64,000 bases of DNA from Campylobacter sp. RM10537. Lineage in GTDB: Bacteria > Campylobacterota > Campylobacteria > Campylobacterales > Campylobacteraceae. Numbering within the stretch: the stretch's first letter is position 1; every line of letters begins with the position of its first letter. The translations under genes were made by a program, and so were the position numbers. Location of the stretch: the NCBI RefSeq assembly GCF_022369435.1, contig NZ_CP059597.1, forward strand, positions 744,001 to 808,000. The letters are read 5' to 3'. Positions 32,853 to 41,436 of the stretch are shown in pieces. Below the pieces are notes generated by a model that searched no databases, was not told where the DNA came from, and saw nothing but the letters and a program-made list of their open reading frames with translations.

Positions 32853-33718
32853 ATAAAAATTTTACCTATCCTACACCCAATTTTTCAGATCCAAAAAAAA
32901 GTATTATTTTTTGGCGTTATTCGCGCTTTTGGGCTAGAAAAATCTTATATTTTTCTCAAGTGAATTTTTTCATTAAAACACTCAATAAAGAAAAAAATAA
33001 TCACTTAAAATATTTTTTTCAAGAAAAACCTTATGCTTGCTATAATGTTATTAGAAGATTTTGCGATAAAAGTTTTAGTGCCAATGATAGAGTTAAAACC
33101 TTACTTTATGATGTTGATAAAGGGTTAAAAACGTTTACTTTTTTTCCAGAAAGAAAAAATATTTTTATCCTTAAAGACGAAGAAAATACTTTTGAAATCG
33201 ATCTTGATCAAAATTATCACGTTTGTGAAGAAGGTTTTTGGGCTATTAAACTTAAATTTAATACTCAAGTCATTTTACAAGCAAGTTTTTGTTTTACTCT
33301 TGAAAATAATATTTTAATTGCTTGCATACAAGGCTATAAGCATGAAAATTTAGACTCTTTGAGAATCAATAAAATTTGTACTAAAAAATTTTTTGGATTA
33401 AGACCAACGGATTTGATAATAGAATGTATTAAAATTTTAACCAAAATTTTAAATTGCAATGTCACACTTGGTGTTTATGAAAAAAATCAAATTCGATCAC
33501 AAAAAAAACAAAATAAGGGTTACTATGTAAATTATCAAAAAATTTGGCTTGAAAATGCCGGAGAGCTCATAAAAATTAATAAACGTAATTACTATAAACT
33601 CTCTCATTTAAGAAAAAAAATTGAAGAAATTTCAAGTCAAAAACGCTCTATGTATAAAAAGCGTTTTGCAATACTTGATGAAATTGAAAAAAAAATCAAC
33701 GAAATCTTTTCTAAATAA
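32849..33718 (+). CDS. DUF535 (VirK/YbjX-like) protein
   Basis: This is a 289-residue cytoplasmic-looking protein. The central part (FPERKNIFILKDEE, CEEGFWAIKLKFN, IACIQGYK, KKFFGLRPTDLIIECIKIL) matches the DUF535/VirK pattern as I know it. Members are linked to envelope or virulence traits in other proteobacteria, but the biochemical role is unknown. It starts within the rseP stop. Its last 8 bases overlap the convergent TIM-barrel gene, so it sits at the edge of accessory DNA. Confidence 0.75.
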   Translation: MNKNFTYPTPNFSDPKKSIIFWRYSRFWARKILYFSQVNFFIKTLNKEKNNHLKYFFQEKPYACYNVIRRFCDKSFSANDRVKTLLYDVDKGLKTFTFFPERKNIFILKDEENTFEIDLDQNYHVCEEGFWAIKLKFNTQVILQASFCFTLENNILIACIQGYKHENLDSLRINKICTKKFFGLRPTDLIIECIKILTKILNCNVTLGVYEKNQIRSQKKQNKGYYVNYQKIWLENAGELIKINKRNYYKLSHLRKKIEEISSQKRSMYKKRFAILDEIEKKINEIFSK

Positions 33719-34712
33719 TACTTTTTAAATATTTCACACTCTTCTTGCAACCTTCTTTTTGCAACCTTAAAAGCTTTTCTAGGTGCTCATTAGAAACCTC
33801 TTGAGGATAATAATATTGCATAGCCTTTAAACCTTTAAATAAAGGTTTTTCAATTTTAAAAGCACCTTCTCCTAACTTATCAACCCCACCCGTTCCTTTT
33901 TCTCTTTTAAAATTTGCACAATATGGATAACATTGTTCTATATTAATACGATCTAAACCTTCATTTTTTAAAATTTCTATACAAGCTTTAATATCAATAT
34001 TCCCTTCTCCTAAAGGTACCCCACAAACATAATCTACCCCATCTTCATTAAAAATAATATGATCTTTACAATGAGTACTAAAAGTATATTTTGCCATATC
34101 CTTACAAGCTTTAATAGGATCTTCATAAGCCATCATTGAATTTCCAAAATCATATAAAAATCCTACTCTAGGATGATTGATTAAGGCTAATAATTCAAGT
34201 AAATCACTTGAAGTTTGATATTCATGATTTTCTATGGCAAGTTTTAAATCATAATTTTCTAAAATTTCAATTAAAGCCTTAATTTCATTAGATGAGTTTA
34301 AAAATTCTTCTTTATTGAAAAGTGCTGTAATTTTAGAGTCATCAAAGCTACCATCGCTTGCATTTTTAACTTTTTTACTTTTATCTGTTAATGGCACATA
34401 AGATCTAATAATCTTGGTGTTTAAAATTTGTGCCACTTTGGCAATTTTTTCAAATTTATTTTTATCAAAACCTTTAGCATCAATTTCACAATACATATTA
34501 TATTCATCAAGCTTCGCTCTAATCTTTTTAAGGTGATGCTCTTCATTACTTCCTAAACATCCCCATTCCTCATCTAAACCAAAATCTTTAATGATATTTA
34601 TAATCACTCCATCGCAGTCTAATTCTTTTGCAAAATCAATATAAGAAAATATATCCATTTTACCATTTTGAAACCATAAATGCATACTTTCAGTCTCTAA
34701 ACCAATTTTCAT
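33711..34712 (-). CDS. Sugar phosphate isomerase/epimerase-type TIM barrel (AP endonuclease 2 fold)
   Basis: This 333-residue protein has the metal-ligand pattern of the xylose isomerase-like family: Glu161 and His163 in AIENHE, Asp188 in FLYDFGNS, His214 with Asp217 and His218 in STHCKDH, and Glu259 in NIEQ. It is thus probably an active isomerase, epimerase or dehydratase on a small sugar-like substrate. GGAAG precedes the ATG. It lies 10 bases downstream of a broken MFS transporter, and the pair looks like a catabolic island between the DUF535 gene and rpsF. I know of no equivalent at this spot in NCTC 11168. The substrate is unknown. Confidence 0.8.
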   Translation of the reverse strand: MKIGLETESMHLWFQNGKMDIFSYIDFAKELDCDGVIINIIKDFGLDEEWGCLGSNEEHHLKKIRAKLDEYNMYCEIDAKGFDKNKFEKIAKVAQILNTKIIRSYVPLTDKSKKVKNASDGSFDDSKITALFNKEEFLNSSNEIKALIEILENYDLKLAIENHEYQTSSDLLELLALINHPRVGFLYDFGNSMMAYEDPIKACKDMAKYTFSTHCKDHIIFNEDGVDYVCGVPLGEGNIDIKACIEILKNEGLDRINIEQCYPYCANFKREKGTGGVDKLGEGAFKIEKPLFKGLKAMQYYYPQEVSNEHLEKLLRLQKEGCKKSVKYLKSII

Positions 34713-34722
34713 TTTTCTTCCT

Positions 34723-35984
34723 TTAAATTATTTTTTTCTTAGCTATCATTTTTAATAAAATAGTTGTTACCACAACACCACAAATTGCAAAAAATCCCAT
34801 TAGCGCAAAAACAATCCTGTAACCCAATAAACTTTTATCGAAATAATCAATAATAAAACCATATAATGCAAAACAAAAAAGCTGAGGAGAATATCCAAAA
34901 ATACAAGCAATACTCATAGCTGCTCCACTAATTTCTCTAGGAATTTTAATCTCATCTACAGGAGCAAAAAAAGTCGCGCGCATAGTAAATACAATTGCTC
35001 CAAAACCTAAAGTTAAACACATTCCAAAATAAATATTTAGTTTTTCATGTGGCATTAAAATAAAAATCAAAATCGCAAAAGCTGCTAAAATTAAAGCAAA
35101 TCTTAAATATCTAGTAGAAGAGTGAAATTTTTTATCGGCTAAATACCCACCTATAGGACCGCCAACTAACTTTAAAGTATATTGATTGATGATTCCATAA
35201 GTGTCCCTACTAAGGCCACTGGCATACCATAAATGTCTTTTAAAAATGGTATAAATGAAGTCAAACCACAATAAATAGAATAAATTGTAAAAATAGTTAA
35301 AGAGACTACCCAAATTTCAGGAGTTTTTATAGCCTTTATTACTCCGTTTAAAGCAACTTGATTTTTACTAATTTGACGTCCTTGTTCATCAGTGGTAGTA
35401 ACTTTATCATCCTCAAGTAAAAAATAGGCTAAAATACCTGCAACGATAATACAAACACTATAAAATATTATAGCAGCCTTAAGCCCACTTGCTCCAGAAC
35501 CTAAAAGTAAGAAAATTCCCAAAGCGCTAAAAGCAACAATGGTATCTACCACACCTCTTCCAGCCTCTAAAAAACCAAAAAGTCTTCCTTGTTGCGTAGA
35601 ATCTCCAAGCAAGCGAATCGCCTTTAAAAGAACAGGCCAATAAATCACCTCGCCAAATAAAGCCAATAATCCCCAAGCGATTAAAATACCATAAAATGAT
35701 GGGAAAGTGGAAATATAAATTCCAACCAAACCAACACATATTAAAGACAATGGGATAAGATTTCTTTTAGAAAATCTATCCGCTATATAAATTGAAGCGA
35801 AATTTCCAACCGTTTAGACTATGCCATAAACTGAAAGTGCAAGACCAATTTGAGTATTACTAAGACTCATAAATTCTTGCATAGGAATATAAAATGCATC
35901 TTTTAAAGAAGAGAGTTTAAAAACAGTTCCTCCCCCAATAACCAAAACAATAAAAGTAAACCATCGAATAGGTTTTGTCTCCAT
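34723..35984 (-). pseudogene. MFS transporter pseudogene (in-frame stop plus frameshift)
   Basis: Three adjacent pieces together make one 12-helix facilitator of about 420 residues. Piece one starts at the ATG at 35984 (GAGGAG upstream) and runs into an in-frame TAA at 35814-35816, after which the same frame continues TVGNFASIYIADRF. A C-to-T change in CAA (Gln) would explain it. The second lesion is a one-base shift near 35200-35208: the frame reading GMPVALVGT ends soon after, and the neighbouring frame resumes YGIINQYTLKLVGGPIGGYLAD to the end. Both lesions lie in otherwise well-kept coding sequence, so inactivation is recent. The substrate was probably that of the adjacent isomerase pathway. 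Confidence 0.85.
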
Positions 35985-36142
35985 AGCCCCACTCCTCATT
36001 TTTATATTAATGAATTATTAATTATCATAACATAAAAAATATTATTCGAATAATTTTAAAATATATTTTAATTAAATTTAAATATATAATGTTACCTTTG
36101 GTAATGTTTTATCAAATCAAGTATAAATTAAGTATATTTTGA

Positions 36143-36148
36143 TATAAT
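36143..36148 (+). promoter_or_regulatory. -10 element (TATAAT) for rpsF-ssb-rpsR
   Basis: TATAAT preceded by GA lies 78 bases before the rpsF start and implies a leader of about 65-70 bases. The spacer between the MFS pseudogene and rpsF (35985-36225) otherwise shows only AT-rich DNA. Confidence 0.55.
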
Positions 36149-36193
36149 TAAAAGTTTGCATAAGTAATTAAAACTTTGCAAAATCCTTGCTCA

Positions 36194-36218
36194 TTTTATG
36201 GGCTTAATATCCATAAGG
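36194..36218 (+). promoter_or_regulatory. Hairpin covering the rpsF ribosome-binding site
   Basis: TTATGG at 36196-36201 pairs perfectly with CCATAA at 36211-36216. Two G-U pairs would extend the stem into the AAGG of the Shine-Dalgarno AAGGAG. Leaders of rpsF are known in many bacteria to bind the S6:S18 pair for feedback; whether this hairpin is that element is inference. Confidence 0.4.
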
Positions 36219-36225
36219 AGAATAT

Positions 36226-36603
36226 ATGAAACATTATGAGGTTTTATTCATTTTAAAACCAACTCTTACAGAAGAAGAAGTTAATACCAAGTTGGAATTC
36301 GTAAAAGAAGTCCTTACAAAAAACGGTGCAGAAATTGAAACTGTTGTTCCAATGGGCACTAGAAAACTCGCTTATAAAATTAAAAAATATGAACGTGGAA
36401 CATATTTTGTAATTTATTTTAAAGCTCCTCCTAAATTAATTGCTGAATTAGAAAGAGTTTTAAGAATCACAGAAGAAATAATTAGATTTTTAATCGTAAA
36501 ATATGAGAACAAAAAAGAGATTGCGGCTTGGGAAAAACTAAGTCATGGTATCAAGCAATCTAAAAAAGAGATTAAACCTTTAGATACCCCTGAAATTCAA
36601 TAA
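36226..36603 (+). CDS. rpsF: Ribosomal protein bS6
   Basis: This 125-residue protein starts [14 protein letters not shown], typical of S6, with [22 protein letters not shown] near residue 45 and IRFLIVK near 85. It binds S18 and 16S rRNA in the small-subunit platform. It is first in the rpsF-ssb-rpsR operon, the usual bacterial order. The C-terminus carries a lysine-rich tail of about 25 residues. Confidence 0.96.
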   Translation: MKHYEVLFILKPTLTEEEVNTKLEFVKEVLTKNGAEIETVVPMGTRKLAYKIKKYERGTYFVIYFKAPPKLIAELERVLRITEEIIRFLIVKYENKKEIAAWEKLSHGIKQSKKEIKPLDTPEIQ

Positions 36604-36611
36604 GGAATATA

Positions 36612-37127
36612 ATGTTTAATAAAGTTGTTTTGGTTGGTAATCTTACACGCAATATAGAAATGCGTTACGGGCAAAATGGTAATGCGATTGGTGCTTCAGC
36701 TATTGCTGTAACTAGACGCTTTACTGCAAATGGAGAAAAAAGAGAAGAAACTTGCTTTATTGATATTAGCTTTTACGGCAGAACAGCAGAAATTGCAAAT
36801 CAATATCTCACAAAAGGATCAAAAATTTTAATTGAAGGACGCTTAAGATTTGAACAATGGAGCGATCAAAATGGTCAAAATCGTTCAAAACATAGCATTC
36901 AAGTTGAAAATATGGAAATGCTAGGAGCAAATAATACTCCTCAAAATAGTGGAAATTTTAGCAATGGATATGCAAATTATGAAAATCAAAGCTATGATCC
37001 TTATGCAGGTCAAAATAATTTTGAAAAAACTCCACAAAAGATGCAAAATTCCAATCAAAACCAAGAAAAAATCAAAGAGATTGATGTCGATGCTTATGAT
37101 AGTGACGACACAGATTTACCATTTTAA
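36612..37127 (+). CDS. ssb: Single-stranded DNA-binding protein SSB
   Basis: This 171-residue protein has an OB fold in the first 110 residues (FNKVVLVGNLTRNIEMRY start, ISFYGRTAEIANQYLTKGS, IEGRLRFEQWSDQNG). A Gln/Asn-rich linker follows, then an acidic tip ending DDTDLPF that recruits DNA repair partners. It lies 8 bases after rpsF with 12 bases to rpsR. Confidence 0.96.
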   Translation: MFNKVVLVGNLTRNIEMRYGQNGNAIGASAIAVTRRFTANGEKREETCFIDISFYGRTAEIANQYLTKGSKILIEGRLRFEQWSDQNGQNRSKHSIQVENMEMLGANNTPQNSGNFSNGYANYENQSYDPYAGQNNFEKTPQKMQNSNQNQEKIKEIDVDAYDSDDTDLPF

Positions 37128-37139
37128 AAAGGATTAACT

Positions 37140-37400
37140 ATGGCAGAAAAAAGAAAATATTCTCGTAAATATTGCAAATATACTGAAGCAAAAGTTGAAT
37201 TTATAGATTATAAAGATACAGCTATGTTAAAACATGCTTTATCAGAAAGATTTAAAATTATGCCTCGTCGCTTAACAGGGACAAGCAAAAAATATCAAGA
37301 AATGGTTGAAGTAGCAATTAAACGTGCCAGACATGTTGCTCTAATTCCTTATATAGTAGATAGAAAAGAAGTAATCAGCAATCCTTTTGAAGGATTATAA
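37140..37400 (+). CDS. rpsR: Ribosomal protein bS18
   Basis: This small basic protein of 86 residues has the S18 core: the [32 protein letters not shown] block and the [13 protein letters not shown] end. It lacks the usual N-terminal zinc cysteine set except for one CKYTE, as is common in zinc-independent S18. It is the last gene of the operon, followed by a strong hairpin. Confidence 0.96.
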   Translation: MAEKRKYSRKYCKYTEAKVEFIDYKDTAMLKHALSERFKIMPRRLTGTSKKYQEMVEVAIKRARHVALIPYIVDRKEVISNPFEGL

Positions 37401-37405
37401 AAAAG

Positions 37406-37431
37406 AAGCAAAGGTTTTTTAACCTTTGCTT
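37406..37431. terminator. Bidirectional terminator between rpsR and lon
   Basis: A perfect 11-bp stem (AAGCAAAGGTT / AACCTTTGCTT) with a T4 loop lies between the convergent ends of rpsR and lon. On the minus strand CTTTTTT follows, so it is best suited to end lon. It also serves rpsR. Confidence 0.75.
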
Positions 37432-37436
37432 GATAT

Positions 37437-39815
37437 TTATTTTATTAAAGCGTATTTTAAAACTTCATCAAAATTTTTCACAGCAATGATTTTCATATTA
37501 TCCTTAACTTCGCTAGGAATATCTTTTAAATCTCTCTCATAATTTTTTTTCGGAATTAAAGCAATTTTTATATCAGCTTTATAAGCAGCAATGAGTTTTT
37601 CTTTTAATCCTCCTATAGGCAATACATTTCCCGCTAAATCAATTTCACCTGTCATCGCTATATTGGCACATACTTTTTTATCGCTAAAAACAGAGGCGAT
37701 AGCAGTGCTTATGGTGATACCTGCACTTGGTCCATCTTTAGGGGTTGCACCATCTGGAACATGAATGTGTAAATCATAATGATCATAAACATTACCTTTG
37801 GAATCTAAAATAAATTTTTTAGGAACTTTGATTTTACCTTGGTCAATTAAAACTTTAATCACACTAAAAGCAATTTTAGCTGATTCTTTCATAACATCAC
37901 CTAAACTTCCAGTTAAAGTTAAATTTCCCTTACCTTTTATTTTAATCGCCTCAACCTTTAGTACATCACCACCCACACTTGTCCAAGCTAAACCATTAAC
38001 TTGTCCTATGCGATCTTCCCCATCATTTTTTTCAATTTCAAAAACTTTTTTATCTAAAAATTCCTCTAAATTTTTAACACCAATATTGATTTTTTTTATT
38101 TTTTCTAAAAGTAATTTTTTTGCGCTTTTTCGACAAATTTCAGCTACTTTTCTGCGTAAATTTCTTACACCTGATTCTCTAGTATATTCACTAATAATAA
38201 GCTCTATAGCTTCATTACTTATGTTTAATTCACTAGCTTTTAATCCATGTTTTTTAAGCTCATCTGGAATGAGATATTTTTTAGCAATATGAAATTTCTC
38301 ATTAGGCGTATAGGAACTAAGTTCTATAAATTCCATTCTATCTCGCAAAGGTGCAGGAATATTGCTTATATCATTAGCAGTAGCTATAAAAATAATCTTA
38401 CTTAAATCAATATTAAAATTTAAATAATAATCCCTAAATTTTGAATTTTGTTCTGGATCAAGAATTTCTAAAAGAACAGCACTTGGATCACCCCTAAAAC
38501 TTCGATTTAATTTATCTATTTCATCTAAAACAACTACTGGATTAATTTGTTTTGCTTCTATAAGTCCTTGAGTAATACGTCCTGGCATAGCTCCTATATA
38601 AGTACGACGATGGCCTCTTAACTCATTTACATCTTCAAGTCCACCTAGAGCAATACGAATAAGTTCTCTTTTTAATGCTTTTGCAACAGAATTAGCTAAA
38701 GAAGTTTTTCCCACACCTGGGGGACCATAAAGACAAAGTATAACTTTAGCTCCATCTTTATCAGAAATTAAACGCTTTTCTAAAAGCTCTTTAACAGCAA
38801 AATATTCTTCTATGCGTTCTTTTGGTTTATTTAAAGCATAATGATCATTATTTAGATGTTTAGACACTTCTTTAATATCAAGCTTTTTTTTAGATATCTT
38901 TTCAAATGGAACATCCAAAGCTGTTTCGATATAAGTTTGTATCATTGAAGCTTCAGAGTTATCTTGATGAATGCGATCAAATTTGTCAATTTGTTTTTTA
39001 ATTTCTTTATAAGCATCCTCATGCATAAATTTTTTCTTATTTTCTAATCTTTTGTAATAATCCCTAACCTCATCTTCTTTTTGAGAATCACTTCCCAACT
39101 CTTTTTGAATTTGTCTGAGTTGCTCTTTTAAAAAATACTCCTTATTAACTTTATCGATACGAGAGTGAACCTTATTTTTAATTTCTTTTTGAATTTTGTT
39201 TGCCTCAATTTCTTGGACTATTAAATCAATTAATTTCAAAATTTTTTCTTCTAAATTAGTTAAAATGAAAAAATTATAAGCATCTTGTTTTTTAATGCGT
39301 ATAATATTCAAAACCAAATCACAAATTCTAGAAGCATCCATTCCTTCATCAATAGTTCTAAGTAAATCAGGGGAAAAATAATGACTGATATTAGCCAATA
39401 CTTTAATTTTTTCTTTCAAAACCCCAAGCAAAGCCTCTTTTTTGGTATCATCTAATAATTCTTCCTTGATTAAATCTACAGTAGCTTCTAAAGGCTTATT
39501 AGAAATTGGCTTTATAATCCTAGCTTTAGCATAACCTTGAAATAGTATCTTAATTCTTCCATCAGGTAAAGGCACTTTTCTCATAATGGTGCCAACAACT
39601 CCACAATCATAAATTTCATCAAAAGTTCTTCCGTTTTCAAATTTAGAAGGAGCAACAAAAAGCATAGAATCTTTTTTAATCGCAAGATCTAAGGCTTTCA
39701 TATTTTCAGAATCATTGATAAAAATAGGCGTAATCATAAAAGGATATAAAAATAATTCATCTTCTACCAAAACAGGCAAATCAGCTGGATATTTTTGTAT
39801 GTCTTCTATTTGCAT
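37437..39815 (-). CDS. lon: Lon ATP-dependent protease
   Basis: Lon is a 792-residue AAA+ serine protease. It has an N-terminal substrate domain (about residues 1-210), coiled coil, Walker A GPPGVGKTSLANS (near residue 365), Walker B VVLDEIDKL, and a C-terminal protease domain with the Ser of KDGPSAGIT and the Lys dyad partner downstream. It clears misfolded and regulatory proteins. It lies 15 bases after bamD, in the same direction. Confidence 0.96.
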   Translation of the reverse strand: MQIEDIQKYPADLPVLVEDELFLYPFMITPIFINDSENMKALDLAIKKDSMLFVAPSKFENGRTFDEIYDCGVVGTIMRKVPLPDGRIKILFQGYAKARIIKPISNKPLEATVDLIKEELLDDTKKEALLGVLKEKIKVLANISHYFSPDLLRTIDEGMDASRICDLVLNIIRIKKQDAYNFFILTNLEEKILKLIDLIVQEIEANKIQKEIKNKVHSRIDKVNKEYFLKEQLRQIQKELGSDSQKEDEVRDYYKRLENKKKFMHEDAYKEIKKQIDKFDRIHQDNSEASMIQTYIETALDVPFEKISKKKLDIKEVSKHLNNDHYALNKPKERIEEYFAVKELLEKRLISDKDGAKVILCLYGPPGVGKTSLANSVAKALKRELIRIALGGLEDVNELRGHRRTYIGAMPGRITQGLIEAKQINPVVVLDEIDKLNRSFRGDPSAVLLEILDPEQNSKFRDYYLNFNIDLSKIIFIATANDISNIPAPLRDRMEFIELSSYTPNEKFHIAKKYLIPDELKKHGLKASELNISNEAIELIISEYTRESGVRNLRRKVAEICRKSAKKLLLEKIKKINIGVKNLEEFLDKKVFEIEKNDGEDRIGQVNGLAWTSVGGDVLKVEAIKIKGKGNLTLTGSLGDVMKESAKIAFSVIKVLIDQGKIKVPKKFILDSKGNVYDHYDLHIHVPDGATPKDGPSAGITISTAIASVFSDKKVCANIAMTGEIDLAGNVLPIGGLKEKLIAAYKADIKIALIPKKNYERDLKDIPSEVKDNMKIIAVKNFDEVLKYALIK

Positions 39816-39830
39816 TATTTTCCTTTAAAA

Positions 39831-40478
39831 TTAAAATTTTTCAAATATACTTCTATACCAAGGAAGTTCAGGTTTTATAATACTTTGCTTATAAAATTCA
39901 CTTTTCCTTAGCTTCTGCTCATAAATTTCAGCACTTTGAGTACGTCCGGTTCTATAATATAAATCTTTGATTGTATCATTAAGATAAAAAACTGCTAAAT
40001 TAAATTTAGTCAGCATGGTTTGCACTAAAGGATTAAATTCTGTATCTGGATAATCTTTTAAAAAATTGCTGATTTCTTTTTGACTCTCGAGCATTAAAGC
40101 TTGATTTCTATTAGGCACGCCAAAAGCATCAAATTTAGCCTTTATTTTTAAATAACGTATATAATCAGCATTACGAGAACTACCAAATTTCTTATTATAT
40201 TCATCCAAATAAAACTCGGCCAATTGATACTCTTCTTCGTCAATATGCGCCTGTGCTAAAATAATAAGTGTGGTTTCCAAAAGCGGATTAGAAACATGTT
40301 CGCTAGCCATACCATTATAATGTTCATCAGCTTTTTCCAAATCTTTATCCTGCAAATCTTTAATAATTTGTTTATACCATTCCTTTGCAGTTAAATTATA
40401 TAAGCCCTCATTAGTCTTTACACTACATGAACTTAAAAAAAATCCTATTAAAATAAAAAGAAAAAAATTTTTTTTCAT
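39831..40478 (-). CDS. bamD: BamD, outer-membrane assembly lipoprotein
   Basis: This 215-residue protein has a lipoprotein signal peptide and lipobox LSSC (Cys at about residue 18). TPR-like helices follow (AKEWYKQIIKDL, ADEHYNGMAS, AEFYLDEYNKKFGSS). BamD is the essential partner of BamA in beta-barrel insertion. The length is a little shorter than in E. coli, as expected for epsilonproteobacteria. It is co-oriented with lon. A TATAAT -10 lies at 40541-40546. Confidence 0.88.
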   Translation of the reverse strand: MKKNFFLFILIGFFLSSCSVKTNEGLYNLTAKEWYKQIIKDLQDKDLEKADEHYNGMASEHVSNPLLETTLIILAQAHIDEEEYQLAEFYLDEYNKKFGSSRNADYIRYLKIKAKFDAFGVPNRNQALMLESQKEISNFLKDYPDTEFNPLVQTMLTKFNLAVFYLNDTIKDLYYRTGRTQSAEIYEQKLRKSEFYKQSIIKPELPWYRSIFEKF

Positions 40479-40540
40479 TGAATTTATGCCTTTTGAATTA
40501 TCTTACTTATAAATCATTATTTTACGATTATTTTTTGTAA

Positions 40541-40546
40541 ATTATA
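40541..40546 (-). promoter_or_regulatory. -10 element (TATAAT) for bamD-lon
   Basis: On the minus strand TATAAT lies 63 bases before the bamD start. A second weaker TAAAAT is closer. The element sits back to back with the fliW promoter. Confidence 0.4.
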
Positions 40547-40573
40547 ATAAATTTAGATAAATAAATTTAAAAT

Positions 40574-40591
40574 TTGGAACTAATATTGCTT
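40574..40591 (+). promoter_or_regulatory. Sigma-54 (RpoN) promoter upstream of fliW
   Basis: TTGGAAC, 5 bases, TTGCTT matches the -24/-12 consensus used by Campylobacter RpoN-dependent flagellar genes, with exact GG-to-GC spacing. The predicted start at about 40600 leaves a leader of roughly 33 bases to the fliW ATG, which has GAGGAG upstream. A TAGAAT at 40601-40606 is an alternative sigma-70 -10. Confidence 0.62.
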
Positions 40592-40633
40592 ATTTTATGA
40601 TAGAATAATGATTATAAATCTTGAGGAGAAAAA

Positions 40634-41035
40634 ATGACCTTAGCTGTTAAATGTCCCATTTTAGGTTTTGAAGAAACTAAAAATATGGAATTTTCAACTA
40701 TAGATGAAGTATTTGTAAGACTAAAAAGCCTAGATGGTAAAAATTTTTCATTTGTACTTATCAATCCTTATCTTATAAGACCTGATTATGAATTTGACAT
40801 ACCAACTTATTATCAAGAATTGCTTTCTTTAACACCTGATTCCAATATGAAAATTTATAATATAGTAGCTATTGCTAAAAGTATAGAAGAATCTACAGTA
40901 AATTTTTTAGCTCCTGTAGTTATAAATCTTGATAATAACACTATGGTTCAAGTTATTCTTGACACAGTTAATTATCCTGACTTTTTTCAAGCTGATCAAA
41001 TTTCTAACTACATTAAAAAAAATGAAAATGAATGA
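40634..41035 (+). CDS. fliW: FliW, flagellin-binding antagonist of CsrA
   Basis: This is a 133-residue protein. [13 protein letters not shown] near residue 9, [18 protein letters not shown] near 40, and [21 protein letters not shown] near 90 are FliW family marks. FliW binds either flagellin or CsrA, which couples flagellin translation to export. A sigma-54 promoter seems to drive it. The gene is followed by a long terminator hairpin. In NCTC 11168 proC lies next; here no proC is seen. Confidence 0.93.
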   Translation: MTLAVKCPILGFEETKNMEFSTIDEVFVRLKSLDGKNFSFVLINPYLIRPDYEFDIPTYYQELLSLTPDSNMKIYNIVAIAKSIEESTVNFLAPVVINLDNNTMVQVILDTVNYPDFFQADQISNYIKKNENE

Positions 41036-41060
41036 TTAAAATATCTTAAAATTATAACTT

Positions 41061-41117
41061 TAAATACAAGAGTATTTTTTATCCTCAAGAAAATACTATT
41101 TGTATTTAATTTTTTTT
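41061..41117 (+). terminator. Long terminator hairpin after fliW
   Basis: TAAATACAA...AGTATTTT pairs with AAAATACT...TTTGTATTTA, giving about 17 bp of stem with a small bulge and an 11-base loop. T8 follows within a few bases. It begins 26 bases after the fliW stop and ends about 17 bases before the ctsT start. Confidence 0.75.
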
Positions 41118-41133
41118 AAAAATCAAAAAATAT

Positions 41134-41436
41134 ATGAAAAATGCTTTCTCTATTTTAGAAATAATTATATCAATTATTATTTTAAGCATAATCTTTATAA
41201 GTCTTTCAAAGCTATTTTTTTATTTTCATAATAATGAAAATAAATTAAATATTTTTCAAAAATTATACACGCTCCAAGATGAACTTTATTTAAATCCAAA
41301 CCAAAAAGATATTATACTTCATACTCAAGACTTAAAAGATTTAAAATTTAAAGAATATTATATTGAAAACGATTTATTTAAATTTAAAAGACTTGATATG
41401 CAAGATCAAAATTACACTCTCTATTTTTTACCATGA
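41134..41436 (+). CDS. ctsT: CtsT-like pseudopilin (transformation locus)
   Basis: This short protein of 100 residues has an N-terminal type IV pilin-like motif (AFSILEIIISIIILSIIFISLSK): a phenylalanine, a glutamate five residues later and a hydrophobic helix. In C. jejuni the gene in this place, ctsT, is needed for natural transformation (from the literature, recalled). No strong ribosome site is seen. The end overlaps the next gene by 4 bases. The spacing to the terminator hairpin leaves no room for its own classic promoter. Confidence 0.75.
   Translation: MKNAFSILEIIISIIILSIIFISLSKLFFYFHNNENKLNIFQKLYTLQDELYLNPNQKDIILHTQDLKDLKFKEYYIENDLFKFKRLDMQDQNYTLYFLP

Noticed and set aside
35172-35750. 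Two or three separate MFS genes
   Set aside because: The pieces are collinear parts of one transporter: the first two share a frame across a TAA, and the third continues after a one-base shift.
36949-37137. Methionine-rich frame inside ssb
   Set aside because: It reads the Gln/Asn-rich linker of SSB in another frame; the Met/Ile/Lys bias is an artefact.
37798-38292. Open frame of 164 codons opposite lon
   Set aside because: It is antisense to a conserved part of Lon, with composition typical of a shadow frame.
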